Of a stretch of DNA of 60,078 nt, positions 1-8,843 are shown one piece after another; within the stretch, counting starts at the first letter, position 1, and every line of letters starts with the position of its first letter. The stretch lies in NCBI GenBank assembly GCA_035995725.1, contig DASYKE010000222.1, positions 1 to 60,078 of the forward strand, read 5' to 3'. The stretch comes from JAQGLW01 sp035995725. Its GTDB lineage: Bacteria; Pseudomonadota; Gammaproteobacteria; Burkholderiales; Burkholderiaceae_D. The translations under genes were made by a program, and so were the position numbers. The notes beneath the pieces were generated by a model. That model was not told the DNA's origin. It made no database searches and was given only the letters and a program-made list of their open reading frames with translations.

Positions 1-2
1 GG

Positions 3-224
3 GACGGCCGTCCGGGAACGCACGGCAACGGCACCGCGTCGGCAAAACTCGACTATATTTTGATGTCTCCAAAGCTGGCCGCCAAGGTCAGCGAGGGCGG
101 GATTGAGCGCAGCGGCGTTTGGGGAGGCAAAAACGGGACGCTGTTTCCACACTTGCCCACCATCGTTGTAGAGAAAGATGCTGCATCTGACCATGCTGCA
201 CTATGGGTTGATATGGAGATATAA
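3..224 (+). CDS. Endonuclease/exonuclease/phosphatase-type hydrolase, C-terminal fragment
   Basis: The reading frame is open from the left edge and ends with TAA at 222-224, giving about 73 residues of a gene whose start lies outside the window. The end reads SDHAALWVDMEI. The SDH-A motif close to the C terminus is typical of the endonuclease/exonuclease/phosphatase fold, where the Asp-His pair completes the metal-dependent active site. An upstream stretch, KLDYILMSPKL, fits the strand preceding it in that fold. The substrate (nucleic acid or phosphodiester lipid) cannot be told from this piece. The family call rests on the C-terminal motif alone. Confidence 0.6.
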   Translation, partial: DGRPGTHGNGTASAKLDYILMSPKLAAKVSEGGIERSGVWGGKNGTLFPHLPTIVVEKDAASDHAALWVDMEI

Positions 225-1107
225 AAACCAGCTGACGTGTGAGTTTTTTTCGGACCAAACTAGCTTGGAATAGCTCCGGTTAATAAAGTCCTTGATGTCT
301 TTTTGCTGAACGCTTCTGGCGTTTCGTAATTCAGGCTGGTGATGATAGAAAAGCAAACGTTCTACATGAGCGTTTCGCATCCAGCGATATGTTATGAAGT
401 CGGCGTTTCAGGTTTCAGGCTTGAATAAGCGTCTTGGGAGATTGCATGCATTCGCTGACCGTGCTTTTAAAAGCTTGCCCGCAGGCCTTGGGTGTCAATG
501 CTGGAACATCCCGCGACCTGCCCTAATACCAGGCTGCGTTTTTATTGGCCTTCGCTGAGCGTCTGCAAAACCCAATACTGCGAATATTCCGCAACGACAA
601 GATCATCCCCGTCGAGCACGTAGCGTGCAGCGTCATCTGTTTCTCGGTCAAAATAATTTTTACTGTGTATAAATACAGCATTTCAAATCGCAACGGTGAT
701 TAAAGCGGGCAGGATAATGGTCAGGAATATCGCAAATCGACCCGAAGTGGATACACGAGGCAATGTGGCGAACATCCACGCACTCTGCGATAGGGCTTTT
801 CATTGATCCTGCTCAACATTAGTTCGTCTTACGTCGCGCATCTGTTGCACTGGTTACATTTCCGTCAAATAATCATGATTCTCTACGGGAATCTATCCAT
901 TGCGGCAAGTTTGCGCCGTGTTTTCCGGTGACACAACCAGCATTGAGGAAAACAATGCCATGCAGAGGATCGACTGTGTCTAACCGAACGCCCCGTACAC
1001 AGCGCGCGACCGCCACCTTGATGCGGTTCGCTCAAGGAACTGACGGCGACCATCGAGGAATTGTACGTGCAGACCTGATAGTCAAAGGTCCGGGAAAGGA
1101 AAATCAA
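225..1107. other. Long stretch without a confident gene
   Basis: About 880 bases separate the first hydrolase from the DUF3892 gene. Two short minus-strand frames look somewhat protein-like. One runs 380-201, encodes 59 residues starting MRNAHVERLLFY, and overlaps the end of the preceding gene tail to tail. The other is the 542-682 remnant listed separately. Neither has a good ribosome binding site. I saw no tRNA, terminator or clear promoter; the region looks like decayed coding DNA. Confidence 0.4.
542..682 (-). pseudogene. Open-frame remnant without a start codon
   Basis: A 46-codon minus-strand frame, bounded by TGA at 685-683 and TAA at 544-542, reads with protein-like composition (NYFDRETDDAARYVLDGDD in its middle, ending VLQTLSEGQ). 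It has no ATG, GTG or TTG, so it cannot be translated as it stands. The first plausible position has GTA at 676-674, where an ATG might once have been. I do not recognise the family. It may be a broken small gene or chance; the acidic, aromatic-rich composition is the only argument for a coding past. Confidence 0.3.
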
Positions 1108-1461
1108 ATGGCCATGATTGAAGTTGAAGTGCAATACAGGTTGATGTCTCCAGGGGGTTATTTATATGCACATATCGTTGCTATCGGAGGCAATAATCCG
1201 GGTTGGCTGATACCGCTGCGAGACGCAATCGACAATATCGAAAATGAGCGTTGCAGGTATTACGTGCAAGGCCATTTGCCATTTTCAAGAGTCTATGTTC
1301 ACGTAGTCAAACCAGATGCGTTTGACCGGTCGACGTGGTATTTAAGGACGTCCCCCGACAACGTATTGGACAACAACCTTCTGTGGTTACCAAGCTGCCC
1401 GAATCTTCTAAATGTGTTAGCCGCCTCACCGTCCGCAAACAACAGGGCAGCGCAGAACTGA
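1108..1461 (+). CDS. DUF3892 family small protein
   Basis: A 117-residue protein of unknown function. The start at ATG 1108 is preceded by GAAAGGA at 1093-1099, so the frame that is open further upstream is probably not translated. After a beta-rich first half (MAMIEVEVQYRLMSPGGY) the core has the pattern I recall for DUF3892: an Ile-Pro-Leu segment before a helix, then YYV, then the C-terminal signature YLRTSPD followed by NNLLWLPSC. The last 15 residues are polar and probably disordered. The gene stands alone, with no partner on either side. DUF3892 proteins are small cytosolic proteins with no assigned activity, so no function is offered. Confidence 0.7.
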   Translation: MAMIEVEVQYRLMSPGGYLYAHIVAIGGNNPGWLIPLRDAIDNIENERCRYYVQGHLPFSRVYVHVVKPDAFDRSTWYLRTSPDNVLDNNLLWLPSCPNLLNVLAASPSANNRAAQN

Positions 1462-1668
1462 TCCAACATGCGTGAATGTGTGGAAGAGTCTGCCAAAACT
1501 CCGCTCACGCGGAGCTTATCAGACGATGCGGACTTTGACGGAGCGGATTCACATCAATCGTGTTCGCCCCTGCTGAGTACAAGTCCGATTGTCCCGCCAT
1601 GCCGTGATTTTGTGGGTCAGGTATAGCGAGACTGCCACCTGGAGACCTCAACCTCAGTCGGATAATTT

Positions 1669-1704
1669 AAAAGCCGCAACCCTTCAAACGGTTGCGGCTT
1701 TTTT
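1669..1704 (+). terminator. Strong rho-independent terminator, bidirectional
   Basis: A perfect 13-bp stem, AAAAGCCGCAACC against GGTTGCGGCTTTT, encloses an 8-nt loop and runs into a T tract (1699-1704). The A run on the left arm would also serve leftward transcripts. It lies 208 bases after the DUF3892 gene, so that transcript has either a long 3' tail or another small transcript in between. Confidence 0.85.
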
Positions 1705-2475
1705 GTTGCGTAGGCTGGTACAACGTCTTTCCCTTGATTTCATCAAGAGCTGATATAGGGACGGAAGTGAACGTCGGAGGCTGTCCTGTGATATCCAAAG
1801 ACGGTTCGGCCACATCTATCACAACCAGGCGCAGCGACGCACGTAGCGCGAGAGTCCTGCAAGGGTGTTAATAAGCTGACCTCAAACCCGGGACAAGAGT
1901 AGTTTTTGTTGCATTGAATATGGCGGCTTTTCAGTATCGAACGTTAACCCTTCATTAATGTGCCGTTAACGTGTCTTGTGTAAGAATGGCTTTCCTCTCT
2001 TCCTCCCTATCACCTGGGATGGATTTAGTCCGACGTCCGAATCCGGATATCGTTTTCTTAAGGACTGCCATGTACTTCATGACGATTTGGCTATTGCTGC
2101 TGAATATGTGGTGGGCACAGCCGACCAAGAAGCATCGCCCGAATACCGAAACAAAGTGAGTTCTCTTCCATGCGTCCATGGCTTGGAGCTATTCGCATCA
2201 AGATGTGGAATTTGATTCATTGACTGTGCCCCTCGTTCGGGCAGCAGATCTTTGTGCCCTTTGCCTGGGCCGGCCAGTGGTACGTGCTTTATTAAGCAGG
2301 GGCAGTTCTGCATCGGGGAACTCGCATGCCTGCGTCGCGGTCATTGTCTTTCCATGCAATGACCGCATAGTCTTTCAGGGATTGCAAATTTGTTTATCGC
2401 TCGTATAGGTACTGAGACTACACGAGCTCGGACACGCTTGATGCGTTCCATCACGAACACTATGAAAGTCTGATT
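1705..2475. other. Intergenic stretch with no confident gene beyond one candidate peptide
   Basis: Nothing here matches a known protein family. TTGATTTCATCAA at 1734-1746 resembles an FNR box but has a 3-bp spacer. A 29-codon frame with a good ribosome binding site (2070-2159) is listed separately. Several overlapping frames of 60-80 codons occur on both strands without supporting signals. Confidence 0.5.
2070..2159 (+). CDS. Candidate 29-residue membrane peptide
   Basis: ATG at 2070 follows AAGGA at 2059-2063 with a 6-nt spacer, a good ribosome binding site. The 29-residue product has a hydrophobic, Trp-rich segment (MTIWLLLLNMWWA) and then a basic, polar tail ending KKHRPNTETK. This would suit a very small inner-membrane peptide with its tail in the cytoplasm. 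I know no family that fits, and the hydrophobic stretch is short for a full transmembrane helix. It stands alone. Confidence 0.3.
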   Translation: MYFMTIWLLLLNMWWAQPTKKHRPNTETK

Positions 2476-3030
2476 TTGAGCACCAAATTCCTCCTCAGTT
2501 ACCTGAAAGCCCCCGGCTCGGTGGGAGCTATCGCGCCATCGTCGACATTCCTGGCCAAGGCATTGTGCCGGCACGCGCGCGACGCGCAACATCTTATCGA
2601 GCTGGGCGCAGGTACCGGTGCCGTTACGCGGCATCTGCGGGAAGAGTTTCCGGAGATACCGTTGGTCGTAGTCGAGTGCGATGCGCATATGGCTGCGGCG
2701 TTACGATGGCGCTTTGGGGCGTGCACCGTGGTGGCAGACGCCATCGAAGACAGGGAAGACCTGTTCAAGGACACTCCTGACCAATCGGCGGTGGTTTCGT
2801 CCTTGCCGTTTCGTAGCCTGCCTGAAGCCGTTGCGGCGCCAATCATTGGCCTGCTAAAGGATTTTTTGCTGGAAAGCCCGAAAAAGCGGCTCGTTCAGTA
2901 CACCTACGGCCAGCGCGTGCCATTCGATTCGCCGCACCCTTCCCTCGCCTGGAAACGCCGGGAACTCATTCTGTTCAATGTACCGCCCGCCTGGGTCTGG
3001 ACGCTGCAGAAATCGGCAAGCCTATTTTAG
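2476..3030 (+). CDS. Phospholipid N-methyltransferase-like SAM methyltransferase
   Basis: A 184-residue protein of the rRNA-dimethylase-like methyltransferase group that includes phosphatidylethanolamine/ornithine-lipid N-methyltransferases. The N-terminal region, FLLSYLKAPGSVGAIAPSS at residues 5-23, is the hallmark of this lipid group. The SAM-binding motif I, LIELGAGTGAVT, lies at about 41-52, and an acidic residue ends strand 2 (VVVECD). The final third (LVQYTYGQRVPF and WKRRELILFNVPPAWVW) matches the family's C-terminal pattern. The only start in a sensible place is TTG 2476, with GAAAG at 2464-2468 upstream. It probably acts at the inner face of the cytoplasmic membrane. The exact lipid acceptor cannot be decided. 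Confidence 0.7.
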   Translation: MSTKFLLSYLKAPGSVGAIAPSSTFLAKALCRHARDAQHLIELGAGTGAVTRHLREEFPEIPLVVVECDAHMAAALRWRFGACTVVADAIEDREDLFKDTPDQSAVVSSLPFRSLPEAVAAPIIGLLKDFLLESPKKRLVQYTYGQRVPFDSPHPSLAWKRRELILFNVPPAWVWTLQKSASLF

Positions 3031-3471
3031 CCGTCGCCAAGGGGAATGTACTACCCCTTCGCAGGGATGGACGAGGCTTTAGAGGCGATCCGGCCATGGT
3101 CCGGGACAGACAAAGCGGTTTAAAGCTCATTGCCGTGTTTCAGGCAATATTGTTCTTGATCCATTAAGACTTTCCGCGTTTTCCACGCTTCGGTTGAAAT
3201 GTTTTTCGTAACCCTTGTCTAATTGACTGTGTCGCCGGTCGCGGCTTTTCCTTGCCGCCACATCTATGCCTGGATGGCGAGAAACGCAAATGCACAACCC
3301 TTTGAATTCAGAAGGCTCTATCGAGCACGTAGTTGTGCTGCGCCAAGACCATGCAGCGCGATGGATGGACATGTCGCTGTGCAAGTCGAGCGTCCGTACC
3401 CGGACCATGGCGGCAAGTGATACGGCCGCCATCGACACCGTTGCCGGCACAGCGAGCGGGTAAAGAATTTA
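3031..3471. other. Intergenic stretch, no supported gene
   Basis: About 440 bases lie between the methyltransferase and the transglutaminase-like gene. Overlapping 65-75 codon frames occur in both directions but lack ribosome binding sites and family resemblance. No terminator hairpin with a T tract was seen. Confidence 0.5.
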
Positions 3472-5349
3472 ATGGCCCGCCACACAATGAAGAAGGCATT
3501 CTTTCTCTTGGTATGGCTAGTCGTTTCTTGCGCATTTGCGCAGGATGAAGGGCATGTACGCTTTCAAAAATTCCGGGCCGATTACCGGATCAATGCCGAT
3601 TCGACTTATAGCGTCGTGACAGAAGTTTCCTATCTCTTGCTTACCGAAGCCGCGCTGGTAGGAAGCGGAAGGATGCCGATCAGCTACAGCAGCAATCTGG
3701 AAGAGGTTGAGGTACTGGAAGCCTATACGTTGAAGAAAGATGGCCACCGCATTCATGTCGGGCCGGCTGGAATCCAGACCCAGGATGGTCAACTTGCTGA
3801 AGGGTACGACATCTCCCAGGCGGATCAACGCAAGTTGATGATCACTTTTCCGCAATTGGAAATTGGCGATGCAGCGGTCTACAAATATCGCCTTACAGGT
3901 AAAGTGGCAATTTTCCCTCGCCAGTTTTACACCAGCCACCTGTATTCGCGTGATTTCGCATGGGATGCAATTGATGTGTCGATTGATGCGCCATCATCAA
4001 TAGTTCTGCGTACTGAATCAGTGCAGATCGATGCCCTGCCGATCATTGAACGGAATGGCCGTCGCATCCATCGCTGGCAAGCGCGCAATTTAAAGGTCAT
4101 CCATCGCGAACCGGCTTCGGTCAACTTATTCTCAAGCACGCCGCATTTGATTGCGACGACGTTCAAAGGATGGGGTGAATTCGCGGCCGCTTATGAGGCG
4201 CGCGCGAAGCCGAAGGCTGCGGTTACACCGGCAATTCTGCGGATGGCAAATCGGATTACTCAAAACGCCAGGGAACCGCGGGCGCAAGCCAGGCTGCTGT
4301 ATGAGTGGGTTGCAAAGGACGTGCGCTATGTCGCCAGTTGGGTCGGCGCCGAAGGCTGGGTACCGCATGACGCGGAATTGGTACTGAACCATCGATACGG
4401 TGATTGCAAGGATCACGCGGTGCTTCTCGAAGCGTTGCTGGCTGCCAAAGGCATCGCGTCCAGCAGCGTAATGATTAACCGCGACAAGGTTTCCTACGCT
4501 CTGCCGTCAGCTGTTTACCCGGCATTCAACCACGTGATCACTTACCTGCCGGAATTCCATCTGTATCTTGATTCCACTACCGGAACAACTACGCCTTTTG
4601 GCGCATTGCCGATCGAGGATATCGACAAGCCGGCGATCCATACCTCCGGCTATAGCGGGATGCGCCGTACGCCGATGCTCAAGCTGTCGGCCACTCGTGT
4701 GACGCGCCTGACGCTTTCCGATGATGGTGCGATGACTGGCGAGCTTACCATCACCGCAACCGGCGCCGCGGCAATCGACTTGCGTGAAATGCAGCAGTCG
4801 ATTGGCCAGCGCAAGGAAGCGGAATGGGTGAGAGAACTGCTCGATGAACATAATTTCGAGGGTGAAGGCAACATCACATTCATTGACGATCCCGATGGAT
4901 CGTCAATGACCATGCGCCTGAATGTACAGATCAAGAACTTTCTGGCGATGTCGGAAAACGGAACGATACCGTTGACGCCATTGCTGGTTGGGCCGATTAG
5001 TTTTGATTCGCTGCGTGGCGTCTACAAGCGGTCAACGCGCAAGCTGCCATATTGGTGCCCTGCATGGAATTTCGAGGATCGCTATGAGATCCGTTTGCCG
5101 AAAAGCATTAGATTGATCCTGCCCAAAGGAAGAGCGATCAACCAGGCGGAGTTTTCCTATCTGTCTCGCTATGAGCTTAAAGACGACATGCTCACTTCTG
5201 TGCGGCATTTGTCCATCGAACGCGCAACCATGGCCTGCCAGCCTGCGGAATATGCTTCAGGAAAATCGGTACTGTCACGCATCGAGCGCGATTTGCGGGC
5301 GCAAGTCATTTACCAGCAAAATGAGCAAGCAGATGAGCAGGTGAAATAG
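3472..5349 (+). CDS. Secreted DUF3857 / transglutaminase-like protein
   Basis: A 625-residue exported protein. A signal peptide (MKKAFFLLVWLVVSCAFAQ, from residue 6) is followed by a DUF3857 domain at about 30-220 and a transglutaminase-core domain at about 255-380. The catalytic triad is visible: Cys in RYGDCKDHAVLL, His in FNHVITYL and Asp in LYLDSTT, in the usual order and spacing. A DUF3858-like beta-rich region follows to the C terminus. Such proteins act in the periplasm or at the cell surface and are thought to be peptidases or cross-linking enzymes; the substrate is unknown. The start could be ATG 3472 or ATG 3487 (MKKAF). Neither has a strong ribosome binding site. It is a single-gene unit. 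Confidence 0.8.
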   Translation: MARHTMKKAFFLLVWLVVSCAFAQDEGHVRFQKFRADYRINADSTYSVVTEVSYLLLTEAALVGSGRMPISYSSNLEEVEVLEAYTLKKDGHRIHVGPAGIQTQDGQLAEGYDISQADQRKLMITFPQLEIGDAAVYKYRLTGKVAIFPRQFYTSHLYSRDFAWDAIDVSIDAPSSIVLRTESVQIDALPIIERNGRRIHRWQARNLKVIHREPASVNLFSSTPHLIATTFKGWGEFAAAYEARAKPKAAVTPAILRMANRITQNAREPRAQARLLYEWVAKDVRYVASWVGAEGWVPHDAELVLNHRYGDCKDHAVLLEALLAAKGIASSSVMINRDKVSYALPSAVYPAFNHVITYLPEFHLYLDSTTGTTTPFGALPIEDIDKPAIHTSGYSGMRRTPMLKLSATRVTRLTLSDDGAMTGELTITATGAAAIDLREMQQSIGQRKEAEWVRELLDEHNFEGEGNITFIDDPDGSSMTMRLNVQIKNFLAMSENGTIPLTPLLVGPISFDSLRGVYKRSTRKLPYWCPAWNFEDRYEIRLPKSIRLILPKGRAINQAEFSYLSRYELKDDMLTSVRHLSIERATMACQPAEYASGKSVLSRIERDLRAQVIYQQNEQADEQVK

Positions 5350-5844
5350 GCAAGAACAAAGCGTATGAGAGATGCTACACACGACAATCTGGAAAGCGGC
5401 GCAATCAAGGCAGCCGACATTGTGCTGGGGAATTGGACGCGATCGTTGTCACATCCGGTAACCGATTTCGGCAATCGGCTAAGCTTAAGCCCGCCTCATC
5501 AGCGGTAGTACCCCGATACCGAATAAACCATTGGACGCTCGTACCGATATCCATGCTGTTTACTCGATGTTTACTTTTCCCACGCAGATCCGACCCGCAA
5601 AAAACTAATAAACGGCGGGGCCAATTAGCCAGGAACCCGCATGGATACCGGGCTTGCGGGGGAATTGCGATTCCTTATACAAAGGAAAGCCTAATAATAT
5701 TTAATTCCGGTTTCCCTAAGATTTGCCAATCAACAAGATTTCCCCCGGTAAATACAATGATTGAAAATATTAATTCTTTACCAATATTCAAATCGGTGCC
5801 TATACTGTGATATATGACCATCGCCACTGCCTTCTGAAGGCCAA
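5350..5844. other. Intergenic stretch upstream of the receiver-like gene
   Basis: About 495 bases with no recognisable gene. A 48-codon plus-strand frame starts at ATG 5365 (MRDATHDNLESGAIKAADIV) without a ribosome binding site and resembles nothing I know. The right part (5690-5810) is AT-rich and holds the promoter candidate listed next. Confidence 0.45.
5777..5806 (+). promoter_or_regulatory. Candidate sigma-70 promoter for the receiver-like gene
   Basis: TTTACC (5777-5782) and TATACT (5801-5806) are separated by 18 bp and lie about 40 bp before the GTG start at 5845. The hexamers are close to the sigma-70 consensus and sit in the AT-rich part of the gap. Confidence 0.45.
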
Positions 5845-6276
5845 GTGAAAACCGGGACGACAAGGAAACTGCTTGTTGCGGTACGCCCGCAGGATATTTA
5901 TTTGGTGTTCGAGGCATTGGGCACCGAGTTTGATTTGGTGATTTGTCATTCCCTGACAACGGCAAAAGCGGTGCTTGGTGAGAATATCGGCTTGATTACT
6001 TGCGGGGTGCGTTTTGATGAGGGTCGGATGTTGGATCTTCTTCGCTACGTCAAAGAAAACCCAGAGACACAATCAATTCCTTTCCTTTGCGTAATCGGAG
6101 CTGGCAAATCATTTTCTCCTGCAGTCCTCGAGGGTATTAAGCAAGCAGTCTTGATACTGGGAGCTAACGGGATTATTGATCTGTCGGAATTAAGAAGGAA
6201 GCTAGGCGACGAGCAAGCATACGAAACACTGCGACAGGTGATCCGCAAGGTATTATCACGCCCCGCTACCGAATAG
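5845..6276 (+). CDS. Receiver-like (CheY-fold) protein lacking the phospho-acceptor Asp
   Basis: A 143-residue single-domain protein that follows the beta-alpha pattern of response-regulator receivers: strand 1 KLLVAVR, strand 3 IGLITCGVRF, strand 4 IPFLCVIG, with the typical LLRYVKENPETQSIP helix and turn between strands 3 and 4. The position where a receiver has its phosphorylated Asp reads ITCG, the acidic pair after strand 1 is missing, and the Lys of strand 5 is not seen. It is therefore probably a pseudo-receiver that signals without phosphorylation. GTG 5845 is a good start, with GAAGG at 5836-5840. No kinase or output gene is adjacent. Confidence 0.6.
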   Translation: MKTGTTRKLLVAVRPQDIYLVFEALGTEFDLVICHSLTTAKAVLGENIGLITCGVRFDEGRMLDLLRYVKENPETQSIPFLCVIGAGKSFSPAVLEGIKQAVLILGANGIIDLSELRRKLGDEQAYETLRQVIRKVLSRPATE

Positions 6277-6406
6277 TGTCAAGGAATGGCTAGCCTCGAT
6301 CTTGGCTTGCGCTGGCAGCTTTTTCTTCGAACGCACCATTGGCAAACCCTTCCTTGAAAGATCCGCCAAGCCGTTCAACTATTGCGAAGTGCTGGCGCGA
6401 CGGCCT

Positions 6407-6422
6407 GCTCCCTGAAGGGAGC
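6407..6422. terminator. Inverted repeat between convergent genes
   Basis: GCTCCCTGAAGGGAGC is a self-complementary 16-mer, able to form a 6-bp stem with a 4-nt loop. It sits just before the end of the leftward Spy-like gene and after the rightward receiver-like gene. There is no T tract, so it is at best a weak terminator. Confidence 0.35.
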
Positions 6423-6428
6423 CAATGC

Positions 6429-6929
6429 TTAATGCATGTCGTGATGCATGTGTTCCCTCATTCTGCTATTCCAGGCGTTCTTCGAGAAAAGATCGAAAAT
6501 CGTCTTCTGCTCCGCGCTCAGACCATCATAAAAAATCCTGGTGTCGGAAGCGATCTTGCTGAGGCTGTCGGCATTCGAACGCATCATGGCGGCCATCTTT
6601 TCCATTCTTTCCGGCGTCGGCATATTTTCGTAATCTCGGCCAAACGTGCCTTTCATTTTTTCTCTGGATTGAGCGCGCGCCCTTGTCTGAGCAGTCAATG
6701 CATTCGAGAATGTCTCCCAGGCCGCTTGCTGGGATGGTTTGAGGTTGAGCTTCTGCTTTAGCTCAGCAAGGCGTTTTTGTGCTGCAGCGACCGGATCCTT
6801 CGAGTGGCCATGTCGCGCCTCTGCACCACCCTGTGTCGGCGGGTGCGTTTCCTGCGCTATGGCATTGGAGCCGACTCCGGTCATGAGAAAACCGGATATC
6901 AAACATGCTGCTGTGATAGATTTTTTCAT
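6429..6929 (-). CDS. Spy/CpxP-type periplasmic LTXXQ protein
   Basis: A 166-residue exported protein. The signal peptide (MKKSITAACLISGFLMTGV, cleavage after about residue 25) precedes a short His-rich linker (GGAEARHGHSKDP). Two segments then fit the LTXXQ pattern of the Spy/CpxP family: LNLKPSQQAAWETF at about 61-74 and LSAEQKTIFDLF near 137. The rest is predicted helical and highly charged. Spy-like proteins are periplasmic chaperones or envelope-stress and metal-response proteins. The C terminus (REHMHHDMH) is rich in Met and His, which could bind metal; that is inference. It may be co-expressed with the leftward gene upstream, but 148 bases separate them. Confidence 0.75.
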   Translation of the reverse strand: MKKSITAACLISGFLMTGVGSNAIAQETHPPTQGGAEARHGHSKDPVAAAQKRLAELKQKLNLKPSQQAAWETFSNALTAQTRARAQSREKMKGTFGRDYENMPTPERMEKMAAMMRSNADSLSKIASDTRIFYDGLSAEQKTIFDLFSKNAWNSRMREHMHHDMH

Positions 6930-7077
6930 CGCATTTTCCTGTTTGCTTGATTACAGAATTTACGTTACTGATTACTGCGCTGTGCGCCATTTCCTGATTC
7001 GTACCCGTAGTTGGGCCGGTTTCCCGTTTTGCCGTGCTCATTAAGCACACGCGAAGGGATGGATCGAGCGTTTAATC

Positions 7078-7356
7078 TTAATGGCCACGGTGTTCGCCAC
7101 GATCATGGCCCCAGTGCCTATCATGGCGATCCTGTCCTCGTCCTCTCTCTATGTAGACGGGTTGTGGTTGCACGTATGCAAGTTGCGGCTGCACGTAGAC
7201 AGGTTGCGGTTGAACATAAACCGGGGCTGGAAATATGCCTGGGATGCCGATGTTGATACCCACATCCACGTGCGTCGCCGCCATCGCAGGGCCTGCCGCC
7301 ATCATTAATGCGGCGCTTGCCATCAATCCTGCAGCAATGGTGAGATATTTTTTCAT
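7078..7356 (-). CDS. Small exported protein with VYVQPQ repeats and a His-rich tail
   Basis: A 92-residue protein with a clear signal peptide (MKKYLTIAAGLMASAALMMA, cleaved after AMA at about 26). The mature part contains three to four copies of a short repeat, (P/L)(V/A)YVQPQ, then VYIERGRG and a tail dominated by Arg, Asp, His and Gly ending GEHRGH. The family is common in beta- and gammaproteobacteria as a small periplasmic protein of unknown role. The tail could bind metal or nucleic acid, but this is speculation. A related but truncated copy lies at 48713-48868. The start at 7356 has AAGGAGAAACG just upstream on the coding strand, an excellent ribosome binding site. Confidence 0.7.
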   Translation of the reverse strand: MKKYLTIAAGLMASAALMMAAGPAMAATHVDVGINIGIPGIFPAPVYVQPQPVYVQPQLAYVQPQPVYIERGRGQDRHDRHWGHDRGEHRGH

Positions 7357-7676
7357 GATCGTTTCTCCTTCGCTAATGATTCCATTAAACGTCTAATCGA
7401 CTTGCGTTACCATCTTGCATTGGTAACTGCTGTAACAAGATATTTCATCGATCAAAAAACAAGGATTATTGCGTCCGATCTTCGGCTGTTGGCATTGAAT
7501 TGGTTGCTGCACTTCCTGCATGCGCTCCGGCGCAAAATACTGGTAGAGCGACGCTGCGGGCGCCCTCTGGTTCGAACTCTTCGCGCAGCCCCTGAAACAG
7601 GGCATAACACTCTAGACCATTTTCCATTGATTAATAGCCAGATTACCGAAGTTGGAATCGATAAAAGAAAATCCCC
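7357..7676. other. Divergent promoter region
   Basis: About 320 bases lie between the leftward repeat protein and the rightward permease, presumably holding both promoters. A 70-codon minus-strand frame (7605-7393) has no ribosome binding site and matches nothing known. TTTGATCGATGAAA (minus strand, 7457-7444) is an imperfect dyad near the middle. No terminator was seen. Confidence 0.4.
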
Positions 7677-8801
7677 ATGTACAGCGACGCGACCGCAACG
7701 CCCTCCTTCTTTGAAGCACTCCGCAGAGATTTTCTATTCTGCACCCTGCTCTTGATCCTTGTACTGCTCACGGCAGCAACCCCTGGGAAAATCGGCACCT
7801 ATCCGTCTCTCGTGGATTGGGCAACGATTGCGACGCTGGGGGGCCTGCTTGTGCTGACCAAAGGTGTGGAACTCAGCGGGTACCTGACCCGTCTCGGCAA
7901 GCGTCTGATTGATCTGATGCCGACAGAGCGTGCTCTGGCAGTATTTTTAGTGCTGGCGACTGCGCTGCTATCGACTTTACTGACCAATGATGTGGCACTG
8001 TTCGTGATCGTGCCACTCACAGTGGGATTGCACACCGCCGCTTCATTGCCGATCACCAGACTGGTTGTGTTTGAGGCTCTCGCGGCAAATGCCGGTTCGA
8101 CATTGACCCCGATTGGCAATCCTCAAAATCTGTTCTTGTGGCATCAGTCTCATATCTCCTTTCATCGATATGTGATTGCCATGCTTCCGTTGGCCGCCAT
8201 ACTGATGGCGACGCTCCTCTTGCTCACCGTGGTTGCATTTCAGGGACGCCGGCTTGAACTGCGAAAAGAAGCGGTTCGCGAACCTGTACGGGCCGGTTTG
8301 CTGTTGCTGTCGCTGCTGCTCTACATCCCGTTTCTGGTGTGTGCCGACCTGCACTATCCGGTACCGGCACTCGCCCTCGTCATGACGATTTTTCTGTTGA
8401 TGCACCGGGACGTACTCAAGCAGGTCGATTGGCCATTGATCCTGGTGTTCATCCTAATGTTCATCGACCTTCGTCTCATCGCCCAGACTGCGTTGATGCG
8501 CTCATTGATAGACAGTGCCGGTCTGGCGAACTTGCGCAATCTATATTTTGCGGGCATCGCCACATCGCAGTTCATAAGCAATGTGCCGGCTGCCATTTTA
8601 CTGAGTGAATACACCAGGGAATGGCGGCTTGTGGCATACGCGGTAAATGTCGGCGGATTTGGCTTTATCCTTGGCTCTCTGGCTAATATCATCGCACTTC
8701 GGATCGCGCGGGAGCGCGGAACATGGCTCACATTCCACGCATTCTCCATTCCGTTTCTGTTGGTCGCTGGCAGCCTTGTTTACCTTTGGCTATTCATCTG
8801 A
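7677..8801 (+). CDS. ArsB/NhaD-superfamily (SLC13-type) permease
   Basis: A 374-residue polytopic membrane protein with about ten hydrophobic segments. Motifs of the ion-transporter superfamily are clear: LLTNDVALFVIVPL at about 101-114, NAGSTLTPIGNPQNLFLW at about 138-155 (the re-entrant loop signature) and, in the second half, FISNVPAAILLSEY at about 296-309 and GSLANIIALRIA. Members transport anions such as arsenite, dicarboxylates or sulfate, or exchange Na+ for H+. The substrate here is unknown, and no ars genes are nearby. It stands as a single gene. The N-terminal Met at 7677 is chosen because it precedes the first hydrophobic segment; the ribosome binding site is weak. Confidence 0.75.
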   Translation: MYSDATATPSFFEALRRDFLFCTLLLILVLLTAATPGKIGTYPSLVDWATIATLGGLLVLTKGVELSGYLTRLGKRLIDLMPTERALAVFLVLATALLSTLLTNDVALFVIVPLTVGLHTAASLPITRLVVFEALAANAGSTLTPIGNPQNLFLWHQSHISFHRYVIAMLPLAAILMATLLLLTVVAFQGRRLELRKEAVREPVRAGLLLLSLLLYIPFLVCADLHYPVPALALVMTIFLLMHRDVLKQVDWPLILVFILMFIDLRLIAQTALMRSLIDSAGLANLRNLYFAGIATSQFISNVPAAILLSEYTREWRLVAYAVNVGGFGFILGSLANIIALRIARERGTWLTFHAFSIPFLLVAGSLVYLWLFI

Positions 8802-8843
8802 TGCGTCCTTGAAGTGCGCTCGGAGCAGCGTCCGACTTTAAGA

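Noticed and set aside
1734..1746. TTGATTTCATCAA as an FNR box
   Set aside because: The half-sites are separated by 3 bp instead of 4 and no convincing gene follows at a suitable distance.
7393..7605. A 70-codon minus-strand frame upstream of the VYVQ-repeat gene
   Set aside because: No ribosome binding site, no signal peptide and no family resemblance; it occupies the likely divergent promoter region.
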